Assembly: GCF_010731655.1 (NCBI RefSeq)
Contig: NZ_AP022619.1
Location: 2,170,001-2,234,000, forward strand
Reading direction: 5' to 3'
DNA length: 64,000 nucleotides
DNA from: Mycobacterium paraseoulense
GTDB lineage: Bacteria; Actinomycetota; Actinomycetes; Mycobacteriales; Mycobacteriaceae
This document shows, piece by piece, positions 24,987-33,373 of the stretch (the first letter of the stretch is position 1; every line of letters starts with the position of its first letter). The notes below the pieces were generated by a model. That model made no database searches. It saw only the letters and a list, made by a program, of their open reading frames with translations, and was not told the origin of the DNA. A program made the position numbers and the translations under genes.

Positions 24987-25812
24987 CATCGCACGGAGGT
25001 ACGGACCGTGGGCGGTGATCGTCGGCGCGTCCGACGGATGCGGCGCCTTGTTCGCCGAGAGGTTGGCGCAGGAAGGAGTGAACGTTGCGCTCGTCGCTCG
25101 TCGCCAACGCGTGCTCGACACGGTAGCCGAGGCGATTCACGAGCGCACCGGTGTCAAAACCCGGACGCTCGCCATCGATCTCACCGAGCCCGACGCTGCA
25201 CAGTCCATCATCGACGCCACCGCAGACCTCGAGGTCGGCATGCTGGTGTACTGCGCCGGCGGGGATCCGAACTACCAGCCTTTTCTTGCCAATCCGGTAT
25301 CGACAGCCGAAGCCCTGCTGCAACGCAACTGCCTGGTGCTGATGCGGTTGTGTCACCACTTCTCGGGCCTCATGGTCGAGCGAGGACGCGGCGGCATCGT
25401 GAACTTTACTTCTGGTGCTGCGCTGGCCGGTGGCCGAAACATGGTGGCATACGGAGGAACCAAAGCCTTCGACATGGTTTTCACTGAGGGGCTGTGGGCG
25501 GAGTTGCACGACAAGGGCGTGGACGTCCTGGGTCTGGTCCTCGGCATGACCGACACACCGGCTCTGCGGCAACTGGAGTTCGAGCGCGGCCGACTGAACT
25601 CCGTCGACGAGGTTCCCCAAGGTGCGGTGACCGCCGCGAGCGTGGTGGACGAGGCGTTCGCCAACCTCGGCAACGGACCGACGATCGCCACGGGCGATGA
25701 CGTCCGGATGGCATTTGAACTTTTCAAATCCATGACACGCAACGAAGTGGTTCGAATGATCATGCAGGTCAGCGCCGAAGTCATGGGTTCCGACGCACGG
25801 CAGCCCGGTTAG
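24979..25812 (+). CDS. Short-chain dehydrogenase/reductase
   Basis: 277 residues. The cofactor motif is VIVGASDGCGALFAERLA (TGxxxGxG-like, about 13-30), followed by ALVARRQRVLD, LVYCAGG in place of NNAG, and the catalytic Ser-Tyr-Lys in VNFTSGAALAGGRNMVAYGGTKAF (about 142-165). The C-terminus (ASVVDEAFANLGNGPTIATGDDVR) is like that of acyl-chain SDRs. It overlaps the SnoaL gene by 8 bases. It reduces or oxidises a keto/hydroxy intermediate in the ADH cassette. Confidence 0.88.
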   Translation: MGDIARRYGPWAVIVGASDGCGALFAERLAQEGVNVALVARRQRVLDTVAEAIHERTGVKTRTLAIDLTEPDAAQSIIDATADLEVGMLVYCAGGDPNYQPFLANPVSTAEALLQRNCLVLMRLCHHFSGLMVERGRGGIVNFTSGAALAGGRNMVAYGGTKAFDMVFTEGLWAELHDKGVDVLGLVLGMTDTPALRQLEFERGRLNSVDEVPQGAVTAASVVDEAFANLGNGPTIATGDDVRMAFELFKSMTRNEVVRMIMQVSAEVMGSDARQPG

Positions 25813-25820
25813 CGGCGACC

Positions 25821-26774
25821 GTGTTCACCCTTCGCTTCGACATGCGAGCGCCCACCATCGGAGCGCCGGCCACCGAGTTATACGCCGCCGCCAGCGAGAT
25901 GTCGGCATGGGCCGAGCAGCATGGCTGTGTCGCCGTCGTGCTGTGCGAACACCACTGCGCAGACGACGGCTATCTGCCGTCGCCGTTACTGCTCGGCGCG
26001 GCCATTGCCGCTCGCACGAAGCAGCTGATGCTGAACCTGACAATTCTGCTGCCCTTCTACGATCCGGCACGGCTGGCCGAGGACATCGCCGTGCTGGATC
26101 ACATCAGCGCGGGCAGAGCCACCTACGTCTTCGGAATCGGATATCGCGCTGAGGAATACGCTCACTTCGGGCTCTCGATGTCCGACCGCGGCAGGCTGGC
26201 GGACGAGAAGCTCGGCGTGTTACGCCGCCTCCTCGCGGGCGAAGAGATCGAACACGGCGGCAGACGAATGAAGGTCACCCCGCGGCCGCGCACGCCGGAA
26301 GGCCCCATGATGAGCTGGGGCGGCGCCAGCCTGGCAGCCGCGCGGCGCGCTGGACGTAACGGTCTCGGCTTGATCGCCAACGGCGGGGTGCCAGGAATGC
26401 GGGAAGCTTACGAAAAAGCATGTCGCGACAACGGCTTCGAACCCGGCTTTGTCGTCATCCCCAAGCGTGACGCGGCGACCAACTGCTTCGTGGCCGACGA
26501 TGTCGACGCGGCGTGGGACGAGATCGGCAAGTACCTCCTGCACGATGCAATGGCCTACTCGGAATGGAATCCCGACAACGCGGTGTCCGCCAACATCACC
26601 ACCGCCAAGACCATCGACGAGCTGCGCAACACGTCGTCACATGTGATCCTCTCGGTCGACGAAGCGCGCCAGCGGGTCTCAGCAGGTGAAATGTTCAACA
26701 TTTCGCCACTGTGCGGGGGGATACCGCCCGCGATCGCATGGCCTTATTTGAAGAGATTCGCCGGGCTGCACTAG
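25821..26774 (+). CDS. LLM-class flavin- or F420-dependent oxidoreductase
   Basis: 317 residues with CVAVVLCEHHCADDGYLPSPLLLGAAIAARTKQLMLNLTILLPFYDPARLAEDIAVLDHIS (about 35-95), the barrel core of the luciferase-like family, then FGIGYRAEEYAHFG and MMSWGGASLAAARRAGRNGLG. It ends GEMFNISPLCGGIPPAIAWPYLKRFA, a tail found again in the chimeric remnant at 1356. GTG 25821 follows the SDR stop by 8 bases. As a fourth gene of the ADH cassette it may hydroxylate a ketone or act as an F420-dependent reductase. Confidence 0.88.
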   Translation: MFTLRFDMRAPTIGAPATELYAAASEMSAWAEQHGCVAVVLCEHHCADDGYLPSPLLLGAAIAARTKQLMLNLTILLPFYDPARLAEDIAVLDHISAGRATYVFGIGYRAEEYAHFGLSMSDRGRLADEKLGVLRRLLAGEEIEHGGRRMKVTPRPRTPEGPMMSWGGASLAAARRAGRNGLGLIANGGVPGMREAYEKACRDNGFEPGFVVIPKRDAATNCFVADDVDAAWDEIGKYLLHDAMAYSEWNPDNAVSANITTAKTIDELRNTSSHVILSVDEARQRVSAGEMFNISPLCGGIPPAIAWPYLKRFAGLH

Positions 26775-26789
26775 TCGAAAGGACATGAG

Positions 26790-26918
26790 ATGAACCGGGC
26801 CCGGGTGGCGCTACACGACAGGATCGCCTTCGCGAAGTGGGAGGGCTATCCGAAACCGATTGAGACGGCCAGTTCTGAGCAGTCCGTGACGGTCTTTACG
26901 CGGGCGCGGAGAAAGTGA
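26790..26918 (+). pseudogene. 5' remnant of a SnoaL-like gene
   Basis: A 42-codon frame beginning MNRARVALHDRIAFAKWEGYPKPIET, which matches the start of the SnoaL-like protein at 29582 (RVALHHRLAHSKWEAYARAPETKK). After about 26 residues the similarity stops and the frame closes. It sits between an LLM gene and a P450 gene. It has its own ribosome site (AAAGGA), so it was the first gene of a SnoaL-P450 unit before truncation. Confidence 0.7.
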
Positions 26919-26984
26919 GGCGCTGAACGGATCGGGCACATGACCCAAGGTCACGTGGCGCACATCGAAAGGTATTGAGCCGAA

Positions 26985-28211
26985 ATGAACGATCAAACCG
27001 GTACTTCTGCAAGATCCGTTCACTTCGATCCCTTCTCGGATGAGTTCTTCAGCGATCCATTCGAGACTTACCGCCTGCTGCGCGATCGGGCGCCGGTCTA
27101 TTACAGCACTCAGTACGACTTCTGGGCCCTTTCCCGCTATGAGGATGTGGCGAGCGCAATGCGTGATCACGAAAAGTATTCCTCCGCAAAGGGTGTGACC
27201 CTCGATCACTTCATCGATCCTGACGCGATGATCCCTGAAGGCGTGATCATCATGATGGACCCCCCACAGCACACCAGAATGCGGTCGCTGGTGAATAAGG
27301 TGTTCACCCCACGTGCGATCGCGAAGCTCGAACCGATGATCCGGAAGGTGATCGACACAATCGCGCAAACCATCGATGTGAGGTCGTTCGACATGGTCGA
27401 GGACTTCTCGGCGCTGTTCCCCGTCGAGATCATCACCACGATGTTGGGGGTGCCGCCGGACGGTCGCCAGCAGATCCGGCACTGGCTCGACGCACTGCTG
27501 GAACGCGAGCCCGGAAACGTCAGCACGACGCCGCACGGCCGCAACGCGGCGGTGACCATGTGGAGGTATTACTACGACCTTGTCGTCGAGAAACGCGCCA
27601 ACCCGCAAGACGACATGATCTCGCGGCTCACCCAGGTCGAGGTCGAACGCGATGACGGCGCCATGACCCGCCTCGACGACATGGAGATTTCAGCCTTCGC
27701 GTCGTTACTCGGCGGTGCGGGCGCGGAGACGGTGACCAAGCTGGTCGCCAGCGCCGCAGTCGTGTTCGGGCGACACCAAGACCAATGGCAGGCACTTAGG
27801 CGAGACCGGAGCCTCATCCCCGCCGCGTTCGAAGAACTGCTGCGTTACGAGGGGCCATCGCAATACGACATCCGCTGGAGCAAAGTCGATGTCGAGCTTC
27901 ACGGCACGGTGATACCCAAGCACAAGCCGGTGATGCTCATCAATGGTTCGGCCACCAGGGATGAGCGTGCTTTCGTCGATCCAGATCGCTTCGACATCAA
28001 TCGCCGGCACTCCGGCCACAATCTGGGATTCGGCTACGGAATACATAGCTGTCTCGGCGCGGCACTGGCACGCATGGAGGGGCGCATTGCCATCGATGCC
28101 CTGTTGGACCTCATCCCCGAGTATGAGGTAGACGTCGCGGGCCTGCAACGAGTCAAGATGCCGAATGTCTTCGGCTGGGGCCGCGTGCCCGTGCGTGCGG
28201 TCGCGCAATGA
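26985..28211 (+). CDS. Cytochrome P450
   Basis: 408 residues: FDPFSDEFFSDPFETYRLLRDRAPVYY at the N-terminus, the I-helix SLLGGAGAETVTKL (about 243-256; Ala-Gly-x-Glu-Thr), EELLRYEGPSQYDIRW for ExxR, and the heme loop LGFGYGIHSCLGAALARMEG near 343-362. It is a clear paralogue of the P450 at 30127: same N-terminus, the same GGAGAETVTKLV helix and the same GYGxHSCLGAALARME loop. This indicates a duplicated module. A broken SnoaL gene precedes it and a DapB-like gene follows, suggesting oxygenation coupled to an NAD(P)-dependent step. Confidence 0.92.
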   Translation: MNDQTGTSARSVHFDPFSDEFFSDPFETYRLLRDRAPVYYSTQYDFWALSRYEDVASAMRDHEKYSSAKGVTLDHFIDPDAMIPEGVIIMMDPPQHTRMRSLVNKVFTPRAIAKLEPMIRKVIDTIAQTIDVRSFDMVEDFSALFPVEIITTMLGVPPDGRQQIRHWLDALLEREPGNVSTTPHGRNAAVTMWRYYYDLVVEKRANPQDDMISRLTQVEVERDDGAMTRLDDMEISAFASLLGGAGAETVTKLVASAAVVFGRHQDQWQALRRDRSLIPAAFEELLRYEGPSQYDIRWSKVDVELHGTVIPKHKPVMLINGSATRDERAFVDPDRFDINRRHSGHNLGFGYGIHSCLGAALARMEGRIAIDALLDLIPEYEVDVAGLQRVKMPNVFGWGRVPVRAVAQ

Positions 28212-28257
28212 TCTGTCCTAACGATGAATTCGCATCTGTCACATAGGAGAATGAGCG

Positions 28258-29367
28258 ATGGCGACTGAGGAATCCAGAAAGTATCGGGTTGTACACGTAG
28301 GCACGGGACTGACCGGCAAGGAGGCGCTCCGGGCGATCCTCGGTGATCCGGCGCTGGAACTTGTCGGAGTCAAAGTATCTACGCCCGAAAAAGCGGGAGT
28401 TGATGCGGGTCGCCTGTGCGGCGAACCGGAGGTCGGGATATCGGCAACCGACGATCTCGACGCGGTGCTGGCTCTGCAGCCCGACTGTGTCACATACTGT
28501 GCCACCGCCGTCCGGCGCGAGAATGACGCGATCGCCGACATCGTCACCTATCTCGACGCGGGGATCAACGTTGTGACGATCTCCACGATCCCGATGGTGT
28601 ATCCGCCCGCAGCACCACCTGAGTGGCGCGCGGCCGTCGAAGCCGCAGCGGCAAAGGGAAATTCGACCTTCTACGCCACCGGCGCCGAGCCGGGCTTCAT
28701 TAGTCTCAACATCCCTACCGCCCTGCTTGCCGGCGCCGGGACCGTCGATTCCTACCGGATGGACGAATACGCGATCGACCTGGACAAGTCCTATCCCGTC
28801 TGGGACGTCCTGCATGAATCCATGGGCTTCGGAAAGCCGAACGGGCATGTGCCCGCTCGAATCGCGTCGGGCAAGGTCAACCATGACTGGGAGACCGTGG
28901 TGCGCTACATCGCCGACATCCTCGGTCTGGAACTCGACGGAGTTGAACTGGATTGGGAAACACTGCTCGCACCAACGGATCTGGAAACCGCAATCGGCGT
29001 AATCCCGGAAGGGACGATTTGCGCGCACCGTTGGCAGCTCGCCGGCATCATCGACGGTCGGCCAGTGGTCGCGGTGCAGTATTTCGCAACGGTGAGTTCC
29101 ACACCCTGGCCGCAGCGATGGCCGAGGCCGTCGAGGACGGCGGAGGGCGGCATGGTCATCCGGATCGAGGGCCGGCCCAGTATGTGCCTGGAGCTGTACT
29201 TCGGACAGTCACCGTCGGATCGGGTCAATCCGGGTGTGTCCGCGACAGCGCTGACAGCGGTCAACTCGGTACCCGAGGTCGTCGACGCGGCCCCTGGTGT
29301 GCTCACGAATCCCTTGGCAGGTCCGGCGATCGTGACCAGGCAATCGCGAACGCGCCCGGCCCAGTGA
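28258..29367 (+). CDS. DapB/2,4-diaminopentanoate dehydrogenase-like oxidoreductase
   Basis: 369 residues. An N-terminal DapB-type Rossmann domain (YRVVHVGTGLTGKEALRAIL, about 9-28; VKVSTPEKAGVDAG; LQPDCVTYCATAVRREND) is followed by the C-terminal half typical of 2,4-diaminopentanoate dehydrogenase-like proteins (TGAEPGFISLNIPTALL, EYAIDLDKSYPVWDVLHESMGFG). These proteins are usually named 'dihydrodipicolinate reductase' but are not lysine enzymes. Their mycobacterial substrate is unknown. ATG 28258 has AGGAG upstream. It follows a P450 by 46 bases. It is one of six intact members here, and a deleted copy lies at 39861. Confidence 0.85.
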   Translation: MATEESRKYRVVHVGTGLTGKEALRAILGDPALELVGVKVSTPEKAGVDAGRLCGEPEVGISATDDLDAVLALQPDCVTYCATAVRRENDAIADIVTYLDAGINVVTISTIPMVYPPAAPPEWRAAVEAAAAKGNSTFYATGAEPGFISLNIPTALLAGAGTVDSYRMDEYAIDLDKSYPVWDVLHESMGFGKPNGHVPARIASGKVNHDWETVVRYIADILGLELDGVELDWETLLAPTDLETAIGVIPEGTICAHRWQLAGIIDGRPVVAVQYFATVSSTPWPQRWPRPSRTAEGGMVIRIEGRPSMCLELYFGQSPSDRVNPGVSATALTAVNSVPEVVDAAPGVLTNPLAGPAIVTRQSRTRPAQ

Positions 29368-29379
29368 GCCGCTCGCGCG

Positions 29380-29490
29380 AATCAGCCAGCCGACGCCCGA
29401 GCGCGATGTGGTCGAAATTGCGCCGCAAATCCGGCGCAATCAGAACCTCGGTCGCGGGTTGCTTTGCGATGAAAAGCATCTCACCTTACC
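29380..29490 (-). pseudogene. Fragment of an acyl-CoA synthetase gene
   Basis: On the minus strand this stretch is close in DNA sequence to about 2733-2820 of the fadD gene at 1547; the shared words include TGGTCGAAATTGCGCC and CCTCGGTCGCG. It covers only about 35 codons of the N-terminal half, with no start or stop of its own. It abuts a MaoC fragment in opposite orientation, so the junction near 29490-29497 is a rearrangement point. Confidence 0.65.
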
Positions 29491-29497
29491 CACACCC

Positions 29498-29590
29498 GTG
29501 ACCGAAGCAACGAAGGACGAGTTGGGCGAGCGTCTCGGTGCGCTCATCGGCGAACCGCTCAGCCGGTCAAGGCGCCAAACCTCACCCTAC
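29498..29590 (+). pseudogene. 5' fragment of a MaoC (ChsH2 N-type) gene
   Basis: GTG 29498 opens VTEATKDELGERLGALIGEP, matching VTETTKDPLRERLDALIGKP of the gene at 18156. At the DNA level the next words (CTCAG, then CCGGTCAAGGCGCCA) show loss of 10 bases between two CAG triplets compared with 18156, which shifts the frame. Similarity ends where the 3' end of the SnoaL-like gene (29582) begins. Confidence 0.7.
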
Positions 29591-30130
29591 AATGCTGCCT
29601 TCACGCAGGAAGTTCACGGTGTACGCCTGATACGTCAGGCTGTCGCGATCGAGGCCGATGAGATCGAGGCAGGGGTGCCACTCCCGTGAATCGACGAACC
29701 AGTCCCAACGAGTGATCTGGCCCTCGTCATTGGTCCATACGTAATCCCATTCGTGAAGCTCGAGCACCGTCCCATCGGCCAACGTTCCCGCATAGGTGTC
29801 GCGCGCCGCAAACCCCCACTCGGCAGGCCGGCAGTCGAACGGGGTGACGATCCGAAAGTCGGGCATGTGCTTCCACCACATGCGAAATTCGCAGGTAAGC
29901 ATGTCACCGTCGGGTGCGTAGTGTTGCATGGCTGCCAGAACCTCTTCGGAGGCAAGGTCGGCCATGACATGATCGGCGCCACCGTTGAACAGGGGGCACA
30001 TCATTACGGCGTCCGGCGCGTAGACCCACTCGTCACCGTAAGTGATCTTCTTCGTCTCCGGGGCCCTAGCGTATGCCTCCCATTTCGAGTGGGCCAGCCT
30101 GTGGTGCAGGGCAACTCGATCAGAGGTCAT
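29582..30130 (-). CDS. SnoaL/NTF2-like protein, larger type
   Basis: 182 residues: RVALHHRLAHSKWEAYARAPETKKITYGDEWVYAPDAVMMCPLFNG, then MWWKHMPDFRIVTPFDCRPAEWGF and LHEWDYVWTNDEGQITRWDWFVDSREW. The NTF2-like cone is suggested by the strand pattern and the acidic/aromatic pocket (WDYVWTND...ITRWDWF). ATG 30130 overlaps the stop of the upstream P450 by four bases. It is the third gene of the minus operon CoA-transferase-P450-SnoaL. The remnant at 26790 shows the same gene once stood beside the paralogous P450. Possible roles are isomerase, dehydratase or hydroxylase partner. Confidence 0.82.
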   Translation of the reverse strand: MTSDRVALHHRLAHSKWEAYARAPETKKITYGDEWVYAPDAVMMCPLFNGGADHVMADLASEEVLAAMQHYAPDGDMLTCEFRMWWKHMPDFRIVTPFDCRPAEWGFAARDTYAGTLADGTVLELHEWDYVWTNDEGQITRWDWFVDSREWHPCLDLIGLDRDSLTYQAYTVNFLREGSIVG

Positions 30131-31365
30131 GCTCTTTGGTTCCTGCGCACGGGCACATTGGACCACCCACAAACATTGGCCATCGCCACCCGCCGCAGTC
30201 CGCTGCGGTCGACTTCATAGTCAGGGAGGAGATCGAGCAGCGCCTCGAGCGCGATGCGGCTCTCCATCCTCGCCAGCGCTGCCCCCAGGCAACTGTGCAC
30301 GCCATACCCGAACGCGAGGTTGAAGCCCATCCTGCGCTCCCGGTCGATGTCCAGCCGGTCGGGGTCGGGGAACATCCGTTCGTCGCGGGTCGCCGAGCCC
30401 GTGACGAGCAGGACTGCGCTGCCTGCGGGAATGGTGCTGCCGTGCAGAGTCACATCGCGGGTGGCGGTGCGTACCTGGTACTGCGAGGGCGCTTCATAGC
30501 GCAACAATTCTTCGATGGCGGCGGGCACCTTCCTGCGGTCCTTCTGCAACTTCTGCCACTGATCCGGAAAGTCGGCGAAGGCGACCATGGCGTTGCCGAC
30601 GAGTTTCGTCACCGTCTCGGCGCCCGCTCCCCCAAGCATCGTCGCGAATCCCGTGATATCGACATCGGTGAGCTTCTCCACCTGCCCGTCCCGCTCGATC
30701 TCGGTCTCGATGAGCCGGCTGATCATGTCGTCACGCGGTTCGGCGCGGCGCTGCTGCACAAGATCGTAATAGTAAAGCCCGGTTTTCATCGAGGCTTCCC
30801 GGCCCGCGGCGGTGGTGGCGATCCCACCCGGGCGGCGTTCAAGAAGCAGATCCAGCCAAATGCGGATCTGGTCGCGATCCTGCTTGGGCACCCCGAGCAT
30901 GGTGGTGATGACCTCATTCGGGAACAAGGCCGAGAAATCGGCCACCACGTCGAACGACGACGGATTGAGCGCGTCGACGCGTTCGTAAACCTTCTCGCGC
31001 ACCATGTCTTCCAACGCCGCGATCGCGCGCGGCGTGAACACGTTGCTCACCAGCCTGCGCATCTTCTGGTGCTCGGGTGGATCCATCGAGATGATCACTT
31101 TGGGCAGTGGTATCGCGTCGTCGTGCGCCTGAACCATATCCAGCGTCGCACCCTTTGCCGACGAATAGGTTTCGTGGTCCTTGGTGGCGGGTGCCACGTC
31201 GTCGTAGCGGGTCAGTGCCCAGAAATCCCACTTCGGGTTGTAGTAGACCGGGGCACTGTCGCGCAGGCGCCGGTACGTGTCGTACGCCCCGTTGAAGAAG
31301 TCTTCAGAGAAGGGATCGAATTCGACGTGGCCTTCTGAAACCTGTTGTGGCGTAGAAGGAGTCAC
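30127..31365 (-). CDS. Cytochrome P450
   Basis: 412 residues. Motifs are FDPFSEDFFNGAYDTYRRLRDSAPVYY, MLGGAGAETVTKLVGN in the I-helix, EELLRYEAPSQYQVRT for ExxR, and LAFGYGVHSCLGAALARMES for the heme Cys. GTG 31365 forms a GTGA overlap with the stop of the CoA-transferase; a longer frame to 31647 reads antisense of that gene. It is a paralogue of 26985 in inverted orientation 3 kb away. Placement after a CoA-transferase raises the possibility that it oxidises a CoA ester or the acid released from it (inference). Confidence 0.92.
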   Translation of the reverse strand: MTPSTPQQVSEGHVEFDPFSEDFFNGAYDTYRRLRDSAPVYYNPKWDFWALTRYDDVAPATKDHETYSSAKGATLDMVQAHDDAIPLPKVIISMDPPEHQKMRRLVSNVFTPRAIAALEDMVREKVYERVDALNPSSFDVVADFSALFPNEVITTMLGVPKQDRDQIRIWLDLLLERRPGGIATTAAGREASMKTGLYYYDLVQQRRAEPRDDMISRLIETEIERDGQVEKLTDVDITGFATMLGGAGAETVTKLVGNAMVAFADFPDQWQKLQKDRRKVPAAIEELLRYEAPSQYQVRTATRDVTLHGSTIPAGSAVLLVTGSATRDERMFPDPDRLDIDRERRMGFNLAFGYGVHSCLGAALARMESRIALEALLDLLPDYEVDRSGLRRVAMANVCGWSNVPVRRNQRA

Positions 31366-32594
31366 AGAATCGCTCCGGCCACTTTGTAGGCTTCGATGGT
31401 GTCCCAATCCAAACCTGCCTCCATCAACACCTCTTCGGTGTGTTGGCCGTGTTCGGGGGCTCCCGAAGGCACAACTGCTTGTTCGTCGAATTGGACGGGG
31501 TTGGTGGGCAATGCGAAGGGCGAACCGCTCATCGTGGTCGTGTTGGCGATATACCCATTGGCGGTCACCGCCGGGTCGTGGCACACCTCGGCCGGCGTCT
31601 GCACCACACCCCACGCACCGGAGAGGCCTGCGAGCGCTTCCCGCCAATCGGCCAGTGTGCGTTGGGCAAAGGCGTCGTCCATCAACGAGATGAGCTCCGC
31701 ACGGTTGGCGAAACGCGTTGCCGCGTCGGCAAAGCGCGCATCGTCGATCAACTCGGGCAGGCCGATGGCACGCATTGCTTCCGCGTAGAACTTGTCCAGT
31801 TGCAGCATCATCAGCTGAACGTAGCGATCGTCTTTCGTCCGGTAGGTCCCGACCAGGGGGTTGGGCGCGTCGGCGTGGCGCCAGCTCGGAACCGCACCGC
31901 CACCATGAATCTGGCTGACCGCGATGTCGGGACTGATATTCCAGGCCGCAAGCCCGAGGAGGGAGACATCCACCACCGATCCTTGACCGGTGGTGGCCTT
32001 TCGGTACAGCGCGGCCGCGATACCGCCGGCGATCGTCATCCCTCCCAACAGGTCGCCGAAGGCGGGTCGTGATCGCACCAATTCCTCAGCGTCCTCGGTC
32101 AGCATGGTGGCGATCCCGCCGCGCGCCCAGTACGAGACGCCGTCATAACCGGGCTTGTCGGCGTCGGGCCCCTTCGGGCCATGGCCCGAGCCGCGTACGT
32201 AGACGATGTGGGGGTTAGCGGCCCTGATGTCATCGACGTCGATGCCCATCTTTTTGCGGCGGCTTGGTAGGTAGCTGGTGAGGAATACGTCGCAGGTCGC
32301 GGCCAGCTTGCGGATGACTTCCTGGCCGCCCGGAGTGCTGAGATCGACACCGATGGACTTCTTGCCCCGATTCGGTATTTCGATCATGTAGTTGACCGCG
32401 CCGCCGCCTTCGTCGACGATGCCCATCGTGACGAGGCCGCGTTGCGGATCACCTCCTGTGCGCGGCTCGACCTTGATGACCTCGGCGCCCCACTCCGCCA
32501 GCACGGCGCCGGCTGACGGTACGAAGGTCCACGCGGCCACCTCCAACACCCGTACACCGTTGAGTACTTTGTCGACGGAAATGACGGCCTCCAT
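31362..32594 (-). CDS. Family III (CaiB/BaiF) CoA-transferase
   Basis: 410 residues: LNGVRVLEVAAWTFVPSAGAVLAEWGAEVIKVEP at the N-terminal Rossmann part, IPNRGKKSIGVDLSTPGGQEVIRKL, and the region GYDGVSYWARGGIATMLT; the C-terminus ends in the usual PVQFDEQAVVPSGAPEHGQHTEEVL block. It is related to alpha-methylacyl-CoA racemase and formyl-CoA transferase, so racemisation is an alternative. ATG 32594 (MEAVISVDKVLNG) is chosen over 32636, whose extension lacks similarity. It heads the operon with P450 and SnoaL. A 43-base imperfect inverted repeat lies 57 bases upstream. Confidence 0.9.
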   Translation of the reverse strand: MEAVISVDKVLNGVRVLEVAAWTFVPSAGAVLAEWGAEVIKVEPRTGGDPQRGLVTMGIVDEGGGAVNYMIEIPNRGKKSIGVDLSTPGGQEVIRKLAATCDVFLTSYLPSRRKKMGIDVDDIRAANPHIVYVRGSGHGPKGPDADKPGYDGVSYWARGGIATMLTEDAEELVRSRPAFGDLLGGMTIAGGIAAALYRKATTGQGSVVDVSLLGLAAWNISPDIAVSQIHGGGAVPSWRHADAPNPLVGTYRTKDDRYVQLMMLQLDKFYAEAMRAIGLPELIDDARFADAATRFANRAELISLMDDAFAQRTLADWREALAGLSGAWGVVQTPAEVCHDPAVTANGYIANTTTMSGSPFALPTNPVQFDEQAVVPSGAPEHGQHTEEVLMEAGLDWDTIEAYKVAGAIL

Positions 32595-32650
32595 GGGTCG
32601 CGGTAGCACGGTGCGAGCGCACCAACAGTACGGCAACGGCGGTAATGCTC

Positions 32651-32693
32651 GTTTACATCTTCGAGAATGTCAGTTTCAAGAAGAATTGTAAAC
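32651..32693. promoter_or_regulatory. Long imperfect inverted repeat GTTTACA-N29-TGTAAAC
   Basis: Seven-base perfect arms (32651-32657 and 32687-32693) enclose CTT/AAG complementary steps and a GAGAAT half-site (32663-32668). It lies upstream of the CoA-transferase start on the minus strand, so it is a candidate promoter/operator. Confidence 0.4.
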
Positions 32694-32728
32694 CGCGGCA
32701 GCGCCGGCGCCGCCAGCGCCCAAAACGG

Positions 32729-33298
32729 TTAAGGACGCGCCGACAGCCGTTCGGGCGCGCCCGGATCTCCTTCGGCCCAAAAAGCCCGCCACGTTGGCAT
32801 CCGTTGGGGCATGGCCGCAGGCAACCGGACGTCGCTGGGCCAGCGCATGAAATCTGGGCCGGGTCGTTCCGTCACATCGACCGAATACCAGGGATGCTCT
32901 CGTCGTTTGACAAAGCACCATTGGCCGTGGCGCCGTTCGTAGACGTCGTCGTAACGCATCGTGATCACATACCAGCCGTCGCCGTCTTCGTGTTCCGCGC
33001 GGCAGTAAATCGCTCCCGTCGCGTGATCGGCGTCGACAAAGTCAAACTGGTGACCGCAGATCAGGTGGATGCTTCGGTAGAAACGCCGCAGCACACGGTC
33101 GTACCAACGCCTCAACGCATCCCGCCCACACCCCTCGGCTCCGGCGTCGACATCGTCGACGAAAAGCGCCACCAATGCGTCGAGATCGCGGGCATCGAGG
33201 GCCATCGCATACTTGCTGGGCAATTGACTGATCGCGAGGCTTGACTCCACTCGGTCCAACCGGTCATCGGCGGTCGAGCTCTTCAATCCCGGGACCAT
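32729..33298 (-). CDS. SnoaL/NTF2-like protein
   Basis: 189 residues: VESSLAISQLPSKYAMALDARDLDALVALFVDDVDAG is the SnoaL_4 N-terminus, then RRFYRSIHLICGHQFDFVDADHATGAIYCRAEH with the conserved His, and MRYDDVYERRHGQWCFVKRREHPWY. It is longer at the C-terminus than the 135-residue member at 24579. ATG 33298 is preferred; upstream codons overlap the ligase gene on the other strand. It diverges from the AMP ligase over 75 bases that contain a perfect 6-4-6 operator. Confidence 0.85.
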   Translation of the reverse strand: MVPGLKSSTADDRLDRVESSLAISQLPSKYAMALDARDLDALVALFVDDVDAGAEGCGRDALRRWYDRVLRRFYRSIHLICGHQFDFVDADHATGAIYCRAEHEDGDGWYVITMRYDDVYERRHGQWCFVKRREHPWYSVDVTERPGPDFMRWPSDVRLPAAMPQRMPTWRAFWAEGDPGAPERLSARP

Positions 33299-33327
33299 GG
33301 CGACATTGTAGGCGTAAGCCGCCGAAT

Positions 33328-33343
33328 GAGAACTGATGTTCTC
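33328..33343. promoter_or_regulatory. Perfect 6-4-6 operator GAGAAC-TGAT-GTTCTC
   Basis: A perfect inverted repeat in the 75-base divergent gap of the SnoaL (33298) and ligase (33374) genes. It is centred so that one bound dimer would cover both promoters. Confidence 0.65.
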
Positions 33344-33373
33344 GTTTATCGGAAAGGCTACTATCCTGCGCTC

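Noticed and set aside
29070..29160. Possible compensated double frameshift in the DapB-like gene at 28258 (another frame reads EFHTLAAAMAEAVEDGG)
   Set aside because: The zero frame WPQRWPRPSRTAEGGMVIRIEGRPSM fits the PEW...G...IEGxP block of the paralogues at 36354, 43989 and 46094, so the annotated frame is accepted.
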